A model generated the notes under the pieces. The model did not search any database, was not told where the DNA came from, and was given only the letters and a program-made list of their open reading frames with translations. Shown in pieces: positions 10,445 through 19,007 of a DNA stretch of 64,000 nucleotides. The translations under genes and the position numbers were made by a program. The stretch's first letter is position 1, and the number at the start of each line of letters is the position of its first letter. Source of the DNA: Niastella yeongjuensis. GTDB lineage: Bacteria; Bacteroidota; Bacteroidia; Chitinophagales; Chitinophagaceae. Where the stretch lies: the NCBI RefSeq assembly GCF_900110245.1, contig NZ_FOCZ01000007.1:124001-188000 (forward strand). The letters run 5' to 3'.

Positions 10445-13162
10445 ATGTTACGAAAAACGATCCTTGCCTGCTGTATAACAGCACTCACATTACCCGTTTC
10501 TGCACAAACAAAATGGCCTGCAATAAACCAGCAAACCCGTCCCTGGACCCGATGGTGGTGGATGGGCAGCGCGGTGGATGAAAAGAACATCAGTACCTCC
10601 TTACAGCAGTATAACCAGGTTGGTTTTGGTGGGGTAGAGGTTGTTCCCATCTATGGCGCCAAAGGCTATGAAAGCCGTTATTTAAAGTATTTATCACCCC
10701 AGTGGATGAAAATGCTCGATCACACGGTTCAACAATCAAATGCGTTGAATATGGGCGTATACATCTCGGTAGGTACAGGCTGGCCCATTGGCGGGGCAGA
10801 TGTTACTATCCAGGATGCTGCCTCCAAACTGATCGTTCAGCAATATGAGTTGAAAGCAAACACTCCTTTTACTGAAAAGATCATCGTTAATGATCCCAAA
10901 CAAACAGGGTTTGCCGCATTAAACGCTCTGATGGGGTATAAGAAGAATGGCGTGGCCATCGATCTTACCAGTAAGCTGGATGCCAGTGGTAACCTGCAAT
11001 ACACCACAACCGATGACCTGAAATTATATGCGGTATTCACCGGCAAAACCCGGCAGGCGGTAAAAAGAGCCGCGCCGGGTGGGGAAGGATATACCATCGA
11101 TCACTTTTCCAAAGCCGCTACAGCCGACTATTTTAAGATCTTCGATACCGCGTTTGGCAATTCCTCACATGGTGTAAAAGCATTTTTTAACGACAGCTAC
11201 GAAGTATACAATGCCGACTGGACGCCCGACTTCTTTACCGAATTCCAAAAACGACGCGGTTACGACCTGCGGCAATACATCAACCTGTTTATTTCCGATG
11301 CCGTAAATGATACCGTTGCGCGATTAAAATCAGATTACCGCGAAACCCTGGCCGACCTGATGCGGGAAAATTTCAGTACCGTTTTCACCCAATGGACCAA
11401 TAAACGAAATACCCTGTCGGTAAACCAGGCGCATGGTTCACCCGGCAACCTGCTCGATCTGTATGGCGCTTTCGATATTCCTGAAACAGAAACTTTTGGC
11501 AGCAGTTATTTCCCCATAAAAGGATTAAAAAGAGACAGCGGCGACATCCGCAATGTTGACCCTGATCCCAATATGTTGAAGTTTGCTTCCTCGGCCGCAC
11601 ATGCCTATGGCAAACCATTGACAAGCTGTGAAACCTTTACCTGGTTAAGCGAACATTTTAAAACAGCCTGGAGCCAGTGTAAACCTGAAGTAGACCAGGT
11701 ATTCCTGTCGGGCATCAACCATGTATTTTATCATGGCACCACGTTTACGCCTGCCGATGTAAAATGGCCGGGCTGGTTGTTTTATGCTTCGGTAAACTTT
11801 GTGCCCGATAATTCATTATGGCCACACCTGAAGGGTTTGAATGAATACATCGCGCGTTGTCAATCGGTGTTACAGGCCGGTGAGCCGGATAATGAAATAC
11901 TTATTTACTGGCCGGTGTACGATGTATGGCACAATGCAAAAGGGATGGACATGCCGCTGAAAGTGCATGACGTAGACAAATGGCTGCACCCAACCAATTT
12001 CTATAAAAATGTAGTGGGTTTGCAAAACGCCGGTTACTCACTGGATTTTGCATCGGACAAAATGCTGGCACAGGCAAGTGTGAGCAATGGATTGGTGAGC
12101 GTAGTTGCCAAAGGTGCCAAACACAAAGTATTGTTGGTGCCGGCCTGTGAGAAAATGCCGGTGGCTACTTTGAAAAATATCATCAGACTGGCCGCAGCAG
12201 GCGCTACGGTGATCATGGAACAATTCCCAAAGGAGGTGCCCGGATTTAATAATCCTGAAAAAGGGAACCAGGAACTGAATGCATTGATTGCTGAAATAAA
12301 GAAAGCGAAAATTATTACCGGGGATGTTGCCAGCTCATTAAACACCCTGAAGATTTCGCCCGAACCAATGGCAGCCAAACAACTGAAATTCATTCGCCGT
12401 CAAACTGCAGAAGGGAAATATTACTTCATTGTAAACAATACTGCCAACGATATCGATGAAAAAATAGATTTGCAAACACCAGCCGCTACCGTATTACGCA
12501 TGGACCCTCTGAACGGCGCCATCAACGTGTTGCCAGGTGAAAAGAAAACAAACGCCACTTCAGTAAGACTGCAATTAAGATCAGGCGGGTCCGTCATCTT
12601 AAAATTATCGAACAAGGCAGAAACAGCACCCGCTTATAAATACAGTGCACCAGCCGGTGAAGCCATCAATTTACAAAACAATACCTGGACGTTGCGTTTT
12701 GCAACAGGCGGTCCGCAATTACCAGCCACCAAACAAATGACCGGGATTAAACCCTGGACCAGTTTCACCGAAGATTCCACCACCCAGTCATTCTCAGGAA
12801 CAGGGATGTATACTACCACCTTCACTATCAAAAACAAAGCAGCAGATTACGTATTGCAATTGGATAAGCTGTATGAATCGGCCAAAGTGATCATCAATGG
12901 CAAGGATGCGGGTTTGATCTGGAGCCTGCCGTATGAATTGAAAGTGGGCAGCTTGCTGAAAGAAGGCAACAATACCATCAGCATAGAAGTGTGTAACCTG
13001 ATGGCCAATCGTATTCGCGATATGGACCGTAAAGGGGAAGTATGGCGCAATTACCACGAGATAAATTTTGTGAACATCAACTACCAGAACTTCGATGCCG
13101 GCAAGTGGAAGGTGCAGCCATCGGGCCTGGACGGAGCTGTACAATTGATCCCGTTGAAATAA
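10445..13162 (+). CDS. Exported glycoside hydrolase, GH106 (alpha-L-rhamnosidase) type
   Basis: 905 residues with a signal peptide (MLRKTILACCITALTLPVSAQ). Just after it, TRPWTRWWWMGSAV and GFGGVEVVPIYGAKG match the N-terminus of GH106-type glycosidases that begin the catalytic barrel. SCETFTWLSEH near residue 400 carries a Glu in a typical catalytic-barrel context, though I cannot prove it is catalytic. A C-terminal galactose-binding-like jelly roll ends the protein (YVLQLDKLYESAKVIINGKDAG). It follows the amylase by 50 nt on the same strand. Alpha-L-rhamnosidase is the known GH106 activity; the actual substrate is unproven. The stop is 1 nt from the stop of the convergent small gene. Confidence 0.82.
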   Translation: MLRKTILACCITALTLPVSAQTKWPAINQQTRPWTRWWWMGSAVDEKNISTSLQQYNQVGFGGVEVVPIYGAKGYESRYLKYLSPQWMKMLDHTVQQSNALNMGVYISVGTGWPIGGADVTIQDAASKLIVQQYELKANTPFTEKIIVNDPKQTGFAALNALMGYKKNGVAIDLTSKLDASGNLQYTTTDDLKLYAVFTGKTRQAVKRAAPGGEGYTIDHFSKAATADYFKIFDTAFGNSSHGVKAFFNDSYEVYNADWTPDFFTEFQKRRGYDLRQYINLFISDAVNDTVARLKSDYRETLADLMRENFSTVFTQWTNKRNTLSVNQAHGSPGNLLDLYGAFDIPETETFGSSYFPIKGLKRDSGDIRNVDPDPNMLKFASSAAHAYGKPLTSCETFTWLSEHFKTAWSQCKPEVDQVFLSGINHVFYHGTTFTPADVKWPGWLFYASVNFVPDNSLWPHLKGLNEYIARCQSVLQAGEPDNEILIYWPVYDVWHNAKGMDMPLKVHDVDKWLHPTNFYKNVVGLQNAGYSLDFASDKMLAQASVSNGLVSVVAKGAKHKVLLVPACEKMPVATLKNIIRLAAAGATVIMEQFPKEVPGFNNPEKGNQELNALIAEIKKAKIITGDVASSLNTLKISPEPMAAKQLKFIRRQTAEGKYYFIVNNTANDIDEKIDLQTPAATVLRMDPLNGAINVLPGEKKTNATSVRLQLRSGGSVILKLSNKAETAPAYKYSAPAGEAINLQNNTWTLRFATGGPQLPATKQMTGIKPWTSFTEDSTTQSFSGTGMYTTTFTIKNKAADYVLQLDKLYESAKVIINGKDAGLIWSLPYELKVGSLLKEGNNTISIEVCNLMANRIRDMDRKGEVWRNYHEINFVNINYQNFDAGKWKVQPSGLDGAVQLIPLK

Positions 13163-13163
13163 A

Positions 13164-13355
13164 TTACGACAGGTAAACGGGCAGCAGGTTGGTCAGCGTT
13201 CCTTTAAATATTTTTTTTACATACAATTCCTGCCGTTCAACGGCAGGTTGTATGATGGTTGTAAACCATTTTACCATATCGTTTTCACTCCATTGGTTTG
13301 CTAAAGTTTTGGAGATTACCATTACTTCAATGTAATTGTTGTTGTTTTTTTTCAT
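13164..13355 (-). CDS. Small protein of unknown function, paralogue A
   Basis: 63 residues from ATG at 13355 (MKKNNNNYIEVMVISKTL); longer in-frame starts exist but the paralogue at 14304-14492 begins at the equivalent Met. Hand alignment gives about 32 identities in 58 positions, with conserved IEVM, SKT, VKWFTT, PA-E-QE-KK-F-G and a terminal LS. No signal peptide or membrane segment; probably a compact cytosolic alpha/beta protein. The two genes also share their leader (GTCAT...TAAAGACA...AAA before the ATG). Function unknown. Conservation of both protein and leader supports it being a real gene. Confidence 0.7.
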   Translation of the reverse strand: MKKNNNNYIEVMVISKTLANQWSENDMVKWFTTIIQPAVERQELYVKKIFKGTLTNLLPVYLS

Positions 13356-13391
13356 GTTTTGTGTCTTTAAAATGACCTTACAAAGATGCTT

Positions 13392-13464
13392 CATAAACCA
13401 CCCGCCGGGCGTACACAGATTTCAGCATTTCTTGCAAAATTCTAAGAACGGCGGGTGGTTTATG
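13392..13464. promoter_or_regulatory. 16-bp perfect inverted repeat, divergent region
   Basis: CATAAACCACCCGCCG (13392-13407) is repeated inverted as CGGCGGGTGGTTTATG (13449-13464) with a 41-nt spacer; outside, GCTT and AAGC extend it imperfectly. It lies upstream of small gene A and of the lipoprotein gene. The matching gap of paralogue B is about 88 nt shorter and lacks it, so it may be an inserted palindromic element rather than an operator. Confidence 0.6.
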
Positions 13465-13638
13465 AGAAGCTGCAGGAAGACAATTGAGAAAGCAGTTGCG
13501 TGACAGAGGATTATTATCTTGCCAGCATTTATAAATTCGGGCAACTCGGCCAGCTGTTTTTTTGGAAAGATTGAGAAAATAACAAAAATTGTTTTTGTCT
13601 ACTTCGCCAGGTTATTTCTTAATACTTCAACCAGAATT

Positions 13639-14289
13639 ATGAAAAGCATTTTTATGCTGTCAGCAAGTTTACTGACAATCTTTTTGGCTACCTGCAAATC
13701 GCCCAAAGAATCGGCTGGTGTTTGGATAAACAAAGAAAAGATAAAGGACAAAACGTATAGCAATCTTTTTATTCTGGTGGTAACGGCAGATATCCAGGCA
13801 AGAGTGAAGCTGGAAGGTGATCTGTCGAAAATAGCCACGGCAAGGGGCTTAAAGAATGTTAAAAGTGTAGACGTAATGCCGTTTGATATCCAGAATCCTA
13901 AAAAACCTACTAAAGAAGAAGTGGTTAGTAAGATAAAAGAAAGTGGTTGTGATGGCGTGTTTCTTGCCTCCTTATTAAGAAAAGAAGACCGGGTAAAACA
14001 TACAGAGGGAACAACTGCCTACGCACCCATGACCAATTATACCCCTGCAGGTAATTATTATGCTTACTATAGTGGGGCGTACACCACCGTTTCAACGCCA
14101 TCCTATTTTACCAATGACAAGGTCTACTTTATGCAAAGCAATTTGTATGATGCTGCTACTGAAGAAAAGATGTGGTCAGTCGATTCTGAAATTTTTAATC
14201 CTGCAGATATCAATGCATTCAGCAAGTCATATACTAAGACCCTCATTTCCCAATTGCAAAAAGCAAGGCTGATAATGAAGAAGAAATAA
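13639..14289 (+). CDS. Lipoprotein of unknown function
   Basis: 216 residues from the ATG at 13639; the frame is open from 13519 but this start gives a clean lipoprotein signal, MKSIFMLSASLLTIFLATC, with Cys19 in an LATC lipobox. The mature part has an alpha/beta look: SNLFILVVTADIQARVKLEGDL, then VKSVDVMPFDI and EEVVSKIKESGCDGVFLASLL, then a Tyr-rich, low-complexity stretch (about residues 128-155) and an Ala-Lys C-terminus. The pattern (short secretion signal, two-step beta-alpha units, Tyr-rich insert) resembles the DUF4136-like lipoproteins of this window only in outline. It lies between the two paralogous small genes, which are on the other strand. Confidence 0.75.
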   Translation: MKSIFMLSASLLTIFLATCKSPKESAGVWINKEKIKDKTYSNLFILVVTADIQARVKLEGDLSKIATARGLKNVKSVDVMPFDIQNPKKPTKEEVVSKIKESGCDGVFLASLLRKEDRVKHTEGTTAYAPMTNYTPAGNYYAYYSGAYTTVSTPSYFTNDKVYFMQSNLYDAATEEKMWSVDSEIFNPADINAFSKSYTKTLISQLQKARLIMKKK

Positions 14290-14303
14290 GTTTAATCTTT
14301 TTA

Positions 14304-14492
14304 TCACGACAGATGAATAGGGGCGTCGTTTCTTAAAATGCCGGCAAACAGTTTCTTCGTATTTTTCTCCTGATGTTCAATCGCAGGCAGAATAGATGTT
14401 GTGAACCATTTTACTAATTCACTCTGACTCCATTTAGCAGCCATTGTTTTTGAGAACATCATTACCTCAATGTGGTTGGTATTGTCTTTCAT
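14304..14492 (-). CDS. Small protein of unknown function, paralogue B
   Basis: 62 residues from ATG at 14492 (MKDNTNHIEVMMFSKTM). About 55% identical by hand to the product of 13164-13355, sharing IEVM, SKT, KWS, VKWFTT, PA-E-QE and the C-terminal LS. The 30 nt upstream of the start are also similar to paralogue A, with an AACTTTG stretch in place of A's ATCTTTG, possibly the TTTG part of a -7 element. It is convergent with the lipoprotein gene (14-nt gap). No function can be assigned. Confidence 0.7.
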   Translation of the reverse strand: MKDNTNHIEVMMFSKTMAAKWSQSELVKWFTTSILPAIEHQEKNTKKLFAGILRNDAPIHLS

Positions 14493-14593
14493 ATTTTTTG
14501 TCTTTAGATGACGGTCCAAAGTTCAAGACAATTCACCAGGCTATTGCGTGACATGCCTCACTTTTGACCGGGCAATTGTTTTTGTGATCCTTG

Positions 14594-14995
14594 TCACAAG
14601 ACCTTAACCAGCGGTTTTCCTTTTTCAACAATGTATGTTGCCAGCTCTGCACCATTTGTTTTACCCACATTTTTGGCGGTATGGGCTACGCCGGCTGGAA
14701 TGAACAGTACTTCGCCTGCTTTGAGCGTCACCGGTGGTTTGCCTTCCAGCTGGTATTCGAGTTCGCCTTCCAAAACGTATATGACCTCTTCGCCCGGATG
14801 GTTATGTTTGGCAGCCGTTACTCCTGGTGCAATGTCAACGCGCACCTGTACCATTTCCCGACCGGGTATACTGAGGTCATGTTTTTGTAAGTCTGTACGT
14901 TTTATGCCTGCCTGTTGCGCGAAGGACGTGCCGGTGAATACAAATAACAGGACTATAAGCGTAGCGATGGTGTTGTTAAAAATATTTCTTTTCAT
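14594..14995 (-). CDS. Exported cupin-domain protein
   Basis: 133 residues from ATG at 14995 (MKRNIFNNTIATLIVLLFVFTGTSFAQQ), a signal peptide ending at SFA. The remainder is a single small cupin barrel: motif 1 KHNHPGEEVIYVLEGELEY has the two His and one Glu metal ligands in H-x-H-x(3)-E spacing, and motif 2 GEVLFIPAGVAHTAKN carries the final His. It probably binds a divalent metal in the periplasm; catalytic role unknown (dioxygenase-like or sugar/antibiotic-binding cupins are possible). An upstream extension of the frame to 15097 lacks features and is discarded. Confidence 0.85.
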   Translation of the reverse strand: MKRNIFNNTIATLIVLLFVFTGTSFAQQAGIKRTDLQKHDLSIPGREMVQVRVDIAPGVTAAKHNHPGEEVIYVLEGELEYQLEGKPPVTLKAGEVLFIPAGVAHTAKNVGKTNGAELATYIVEKGKPLVKVL

Positions 14996-15270
14996 ATTCT
15001 GGCTTTTTGTAAATGTACAATCCCGGTACAGCGTTCGCCAACAAGTATCTGCCCGGGTAGGCGAATTACCACCTGAACTATACAAAAGTACATGCAAAAC
15101 AGGCAGGTTGTGGCAAAATGGGATCAGCTTGTGTCAAACCTGGGACGGGCTTCGGAAAGATCCGGTACGAATGACATTTGCTATCGGTAATTCCCCATTT
15201 CAATTGACGGAACCGGGACGAACAGCAACATACCCGGGATGAATGTTGTTAATAGGTCTATATACTGCCT

Positions 15271-15370
15271 GAACCATGTGTCGTCCATGTGTGAACCATG
15301 TGTGCGTCATTAGGGAAACATAAGTTTTGACACATGGTTCACACATAGATGAGGCCAGGTTCACACATGG
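15271..15370. promoter_or_regulatory. 17-bp perfect inverted repeat with extra half sites
   Basis: ATGTGTGAACCATGTGT at 15287-15303 and its exact reverse complement ACACATGGTTCACACAT at 15330-15346 (26-nt spacer). Extra half copies GAACCATGTGT at 15271 and GGTTCACACATGG near 15358 flank them, giving two forward then two reverse copies. Layout suggests an operator array or a structured RNA leader about 200 nt before aqpZ. Confidence 0.7.
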
Positions 15371-15380
15371 GATACTAATA

Positions 15381-15400
15381 TTTAACCGTAAAATGACACC
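15381..15400. promoter_or_regulatory. Recurring TTTAACCGTAAAAT motif (site 1)
   Basis: TTTAACCGTAAAATGACACC, 165-184 nt before the aqpZ start. Nearly identical to the site at 33486. Role as operator is inference from recurrence. Confidence 0.4.
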
Positions 15401-15564
15401 AGAGTTGCTATTTCATTGTAAACTTGTATCTCAATTACACGCATTCTCCTGAAGAGATCCATTCCGTTTCCTGGCTTCACCCTGCCCATCTAATTCAAAT
15501 TTCAAGACAAAAGATCGTTACTCTATTAAACTGGTAGTTTCATTATAAAACTTAAATAAAGATC

Positions 15565-16272
15565 ATGAAGAAAAATATTGCGGAATTCATTGGCACTTTC
15601 TGGCTGGTGTTCGGAGGGTGTGGCAGCGCTTTACTGGCTGCTTCTTTTCCTCATTTAGGAATAGGTTTTGTTGGTGTGGCTATTGCTTTTGGTCTTACAG
15701 TACTTACTATTGCTTACTCAATGGGCCACATTTCAGGGGCCCATCTTAACCCGGCCGTCACTATCGGTCTTTGGGCTGGCGGCAGACATCCGGCGGGTGA
15801 GGTACTGCCCTATATCGTTTCACAAATTGCAGGAGGCCTTGCCGCTGCAGTAGTTTTATATTTTATTGTAACAGGCAATGGATCGTCTATAGGAACCTTT
15901 GCCGCTAATGGGTATGGTGAATACTCTCCGGGGAAATACAGCCTTCCGGCGGCATTTGTTACAGAGACGGTAATGACGTTTATGTTCCTTATGATCATTT
16001 TAGGCGCAACAGATGAAAGAGCACCCAAGGGTTTTGCAGGTATAGCAATAGGGCTTGCCTTGACTTTAATTCACCTGGTAAGCATCCCTGTTACCAATAC
16101 ATCTGTTAATCCTGCGAGGAGCATTAGTCAGGCTGTATTTGTTGGTGGATGGGCGATTGCACAATTATGGTTATTTATTGTTGCTCCGATACTGGGTGCC
16201 TTAATTGCAGGAGTTGCCTATAAGTACTTAAATGAAAAAACAACTTTAAAGCTGCCCGCTGCCCTGGAATAG
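15565..16272 (+). CDS. aqpZ: Aquaporin Z-type water channel
   Basis: 235-residue inner-membrane channel of the MIP family. Two NPA boxes are present, [14 protein letters not shown] (loop B) and [13 protein letters not shown] (loop E, with the Arg after NPA forming the selectivity filter). Six hydrophobic segments plus two half-helices fit the fold, and the length is normal. The GGCGSALLA segment in TM1 and TSVNPARS in loop E favour the water-specific AqpZ branch over glycerol facilitators. A strong terminator follows at 16343. The long structured gap upstream suggests regulated expression. Confidence 0.95.
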   Translation: MKKNIAEFIGTFWLVFGGCGSALLAASFPHLGIGFVGVAIAFGLTVLTIAYSMGHISGAHLNPAVTIGLWAGGRHPAGEVLPYIVSQIAGGLAAAVVLYFIVTGNGSSIGTFAANGYGEYSPGKYSLPAAFVTETVMTFMFLMIILGATDERAPKGFAGIAIGLALTLIHLVSIPVTNTSVNPARSISQAVFVGGWAIAQLWLFIVAPILGALIAGVAYKYLNEKTTLKLPAALE

Positions 16273-16342
16273 TCATGATATTTTTATGAAGTATTATTTA
16301 TTCCTAATGTGCGCCGGCAGCTACCCCGATTAAAATTTACAT

Positions 16343-16377
16343 GAGCCTTCAGGTCATTGGATTTGAAGGCTCTTTTT
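16343..16377 (+). terminator. Rho-independent terminator after aqpZ
   Basis: GAGCCTTCA (16343-16351) pairs perfectly with TGAAGGCTC (16364-16372), loop 12 nt, followed by TTTTT. Confidence 0.88.
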
Positions 16378-16512
16378 GGTTCGAAGTATTATTGTTGAAA
16401 TGGATTTTCATTATGTGGCACTCAACTAAATATGAAATTCTTTGGGTTTGCCATTGTTCATAACAATTATCATGGATGATAATTGTTTGTCTGATGTTGG
16501 AGACCGTATTTA

Positions 16513-17178
16513 TTAGTCTGTCCAATACTTTAATTGAAATTTAGAAGTGTCCAGCTGGAAGTTTGTCTTTTTAAAAGTAGCGCCATTGTTCAAAAAAACG
16601 AATAACGAATCTTTTCTTGAAATTTTTGTAGTGTCATCCAAATCCTGGTCAACGTCTTTTCGTCTTGTAATTATATCAAGGTTTTTATCGTTGTTTAAGT
16701 CTTTAACCCAGGCATCCTGAACGAAATGCCAACCTTCGTCACCAAAAGCATCTGTCAAATTAGTTACATCAACAATTTTCTTTTGCGAATTGTCCCAAGT
16801 GTATAAATCAATTGCAGTCTCACTATATTGGCTGGGTCGTCTAATAATTAATCCAATTTTTGTATCTGTAATTTTAAACTGGAAGCAGCTGAAAAAATGA
16901 TATGAAGTGTCTGCCATAACAGGATCAATATTATTGTCAAACTTCAGATACTTGTAAAAGGATGTAGGGATTTGTTTGCCTTGAAATTTGTCTGTAGTTA
17001 GTGTGTCGTCAGGTGAATAAATATGTAAATCGACTGTACTTATTTCGGGAAACAGTCCTATAAATAAAATTGAACTATCAACAGTTTGTGATTGAGAAAC
17101 AGTCGGTGAATTTGTCGCTTGATTTGCACATGAGGTCAATAAAAAAAATGTTGTTAAAATAAGTAGAATGTGTCTCAT
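16513..17178 (-). CDS. Lipoprotein of unknown function
   Basis: 221 residues from ATG at 17178 (MRHILLILTTFFLLTSCANQ), a clean lipoprotein signal with Cys17. The frame is open to 17247 but without signal features. The mature part is acidic and beta-rich: WDNSQKKIVDVTNLTDAFGDEGWHFVQDAWVKDLNND followed by KNLDIITRRKDVDQDLDD looks like a calcium-binding FG-GAP/VCBS-like turn (DLNNDKNLDI). AT-rich compared with the surrounding sugar genes and first of a run of small unknown genes on this strand. Confidence 0.75.
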   Translation of the reverse strand: MRHILLILTTFFLLTSCANQATNSPTVSQSQTVDSSILFIGLFPEISTVDLHIYSPDDTLTTDKFQGKQIPTSFYKYLKFDNNIDPVMADTSYHFFSCFQFKITDTKIGLIIRRPSQYSETAIDLYTWDNSQKKIVDVTNLTDAFGDEGWHFVQDAWVKDLNNDKNLDIITRRKDVDQDLDDTTKISRKDSLFVFLNNGATFKKTNFQLDTSKFQLKYWTD

Positions 17179-17243
17179 AATATTATCTAATAATAAAGGT
17201 AAGAAGCCGTTGTTGCTGACCGTTGTATGTTTTGGTTTTTCGA

Positions 17244-17561
17244 TCACAGTTTAGTTTTCAAATATTCGATTGTACATTTAGTTATGATGTCTTTAACCAT
17301 ATTGACTTCCATGTAACTTGCCAGGTATTCCCATGCCTTGCCTATACGTCCTTCGGCAAAATATCCATACTCTTTTCCTGCGTCAATCAATTGTATGTCT
17401 ACCGGGGATATATCGGGATTTTCAGAAATTGCAAATGACCACTCGTCCCATCTTGCTCTAAAATAAAATGGAAAACCGTTTATGGTTCCATCTGACTGTA
17501 CTGGCGCGGACCCATATATTTTACCTTTCAGATTTAGGTCGTTGTTTTCAAATTCTTCCAT
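17244..17561 (-). CDS. Hypothetical protein
   Basis: 105 residues starting MEEFENNDLNLKGKIYGSAP. No signal peptide. NGFPFYFRARWDEWSFAISE is a recognisable aromatic core, followed by YGYFAEGRIGKAWEYLASYMEVNMVKDIITKCT, a likely amphipathic helix pair. The style (short, acidic, cytosolic, in an AT-rich block of orphans) resembles immunity-type or stand-alone small proteins, but no family is recognised. The frame ends 65 nt before the start of the lipoprotein gene downstream. Confidence 0.6.
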   Translation of the reverse strand: MEEFENNDLNLKGKIYGSAPVQSDGTINGFPFYFRARWDEWSFAISENPDISPVDIQLIDAGKEYGYFAEGRIGKAWEYLASYMEVNMVKDIITKCTIEYLKTKL

Positions 17562-17784
17562 GAATATCTTAAGAGATTTGGTATTGAAGTCTCAGGCTGT
17601 GTTCTGCAAGGAACAATCACAAAATTATTAGATTATGTACAACAGTTGGAAATGTTTTGCTGTCATTCCATACCGTCGCATCGAAATTCATCATGTATTT
17701 CATTCATTCAGATGCTTATAGCTTATCGCTGTTACTTTTCAAACGGCCTTGCAATCTCAAGAACTATTGTATCGTCAATAAATT

Positions 17785-18291
17785 TTAATTTTGTCCCCAA
17801 ATCTTCTCCATCAGGTTATTGTTGTGAATGTATTCAGTTGTGTCAGCACCTCCTTCAATAACAAGTCCAGTCTTATTGTTTATTATAATTTGACGCTTGC
17901 GTACTATGTCCTTATTTAGTTTAAATTGATCAGCGCTTAAATCAAGCTCCTTTAATTTATTGTCGGTGTCTATAACTTTGATGCTTCTTATTGTATTTAT
18001 TTTATTCAGGAACTCAAAGCTCTGGTCTATTACACTCGAAGGGCTTAAAATGGAGAATCGTAATGAGAAATTAGTAACAACCCTTTTTTCTGGAGCCAAT
18101 AGAATATTTAGTTCTGTCAGACCGAGATCCGACCTTATTTCAAAATAGAAATTTCGATATGTGTCAAATGGTTCAGTATTGGATTTTTGGGCGAGAAAAG
18201 TGGCTCCTGCACTCTCAATAATGTCTTTTATGTCTGTTTGGGAAACAGGGTTTTTAAAACAGACCTCTAGTAAATATGATTCAAGTCCCAT
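17785..18291 (-). CDS. Hypothetical protein
   Basis: 168 residues starting MGLESYLLEVCFKNPVSQTDI. No signal peptide or membrane segment. The middle section (SFEFLNKINTIRSIKVIDTDNKLKELDLS) and the C-terminal basic stretch FKLNKDIVRKRQIIINNKTG suggest a mixed alpha/beta cytosolic protein. Family not recognised. A 223-nt AT-rich gap with no feature separates it from the next gene downstream. Confidence 0.6.
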   Translation of the reverse strand: MGLESYLLEVCFKNPVSQTDIKDIIESAGATFLAQKSNTEPFDTYRNFYFEIRSDLGLTELNILLAPEKRVVTNFSLRFSILSPSSVIDQSFEFLNKINTIRSIKVIDTDNKLKELDLSADQFKLNKDIVRKRQIIINNKTGLVIEGGADTTEYIHNNNLMEKIWGQN

Positions 18292-18482
18292 TATAAGTTA
18301 TCTTTTATCCTTCTAATTCCACCATTTATTTCTATTGCTCGCTGTCCTGTTTATTCGCTGGTGTTTCTACAAAATATACAGCACAGCAAAAAACATACAG
18401 TAAGCACCTGTCCTGAACGCAATTAGAATATTGGTTTGACCTACCACGGCGATTGCTGTGGCTTTTCTATATCTGATATTTA

Positions 18483-18926
18483 TTAGCTTCTATGAATCTG
18501 ACTTAAACAAGCTTCTTTAAAATTCCACCTGTTTTCCATTTGCCCTTCCATTAAATACTCTTTAAATCTAACATATGAAACTTCAGAGGGGACATCAATG
18601 GAAATATAATTTTTTCTATGACTACCTTCCCAATCGCATCCAAATCCCAATATTTCATTTTCAATCATCGACTGATGATCCTTATCAAATATTATCATTT
18701 GAATTGTACTATGGCCAGACTCTTCAATTAGTTCATCAAAATAAAGAACGCCACCATCATCCTCAACTTTAACGATATCACCATATGCAATATTGGGCGC
18801 AAAAAAAGCCACATTCAATATTTTATAGTAATCACCAATTTTTTCGGCCCACATGCTTTCAGTCTCTGTTGCACCTTCAAGGCTTGAATAAACAAAGTGA
18901 ACTTTATAATTGCTATTATTATCCAT
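18483..18926 (-). CDS. DUF4265 domain protein
   Basis: 147 residues. KVHFVYSSLEGATETESMWAEKIG, then YKILNVAFFAPNIAYGDIVKVE and SGHSTIQMIIFD match the DUF4265 fold as I know it: a small beta-rich domain found in stand-alone proteins. No signal peptide. Molecular function of the family is not known. It sits in the AT-rich orphan block with its own start and an 81-nt gap to the upstream gene. Confidence 0.75.
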   Translation of the reverse strand: MDNNSNYKVHFVYSSLEGATETESMWAEKIGDYYKILNVAFFAPNIAYGDIVKVEDDGGVLYFDELIEESGHSTIQMIIFDKDHQSMIENEILGFGCDWEGSHRKNYISIDVPSEVSYVRFKEYLMEGQMENRWNFKEACLSQIHRS

Positions 18927-19007
18927 TCAATACCAATATTTCATAATAATAATTCTGTCGCCTTATCCCCTTACCGGGGTTGTCAGTATTGTAGGTAAGG
19001 ATGCTAT

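Larger units (their letters stand above)
14996..15564. other. 569-nt intergenic region upstream of aqpZ
   Basis: No believable gene. It contains four copies of a GAACCATGTGT-type word in two orientations, forming a perfect 17-bp inverted repeat (separate entry), and one copy of the recurring TTTAACCGTAAAATGA sequence. The first 240 nt, next to the cupin start, hold nothing I can name. Confidence 0.6.

Noticed and set aside
14631-15242. 203-codon plus-strand frame opposite the cupin gene
   Set aside because: Antisense shadow of a clear cupin domain and intergenic sequence, with no recognisable features.
18440-18475. Hairpin CCACGGCGATTGCTGTGG as a terminator after the DUF4265 gene
   Set aside because: The stem has G-U pairs and no T-run on the minus strand follows; too weak to list.
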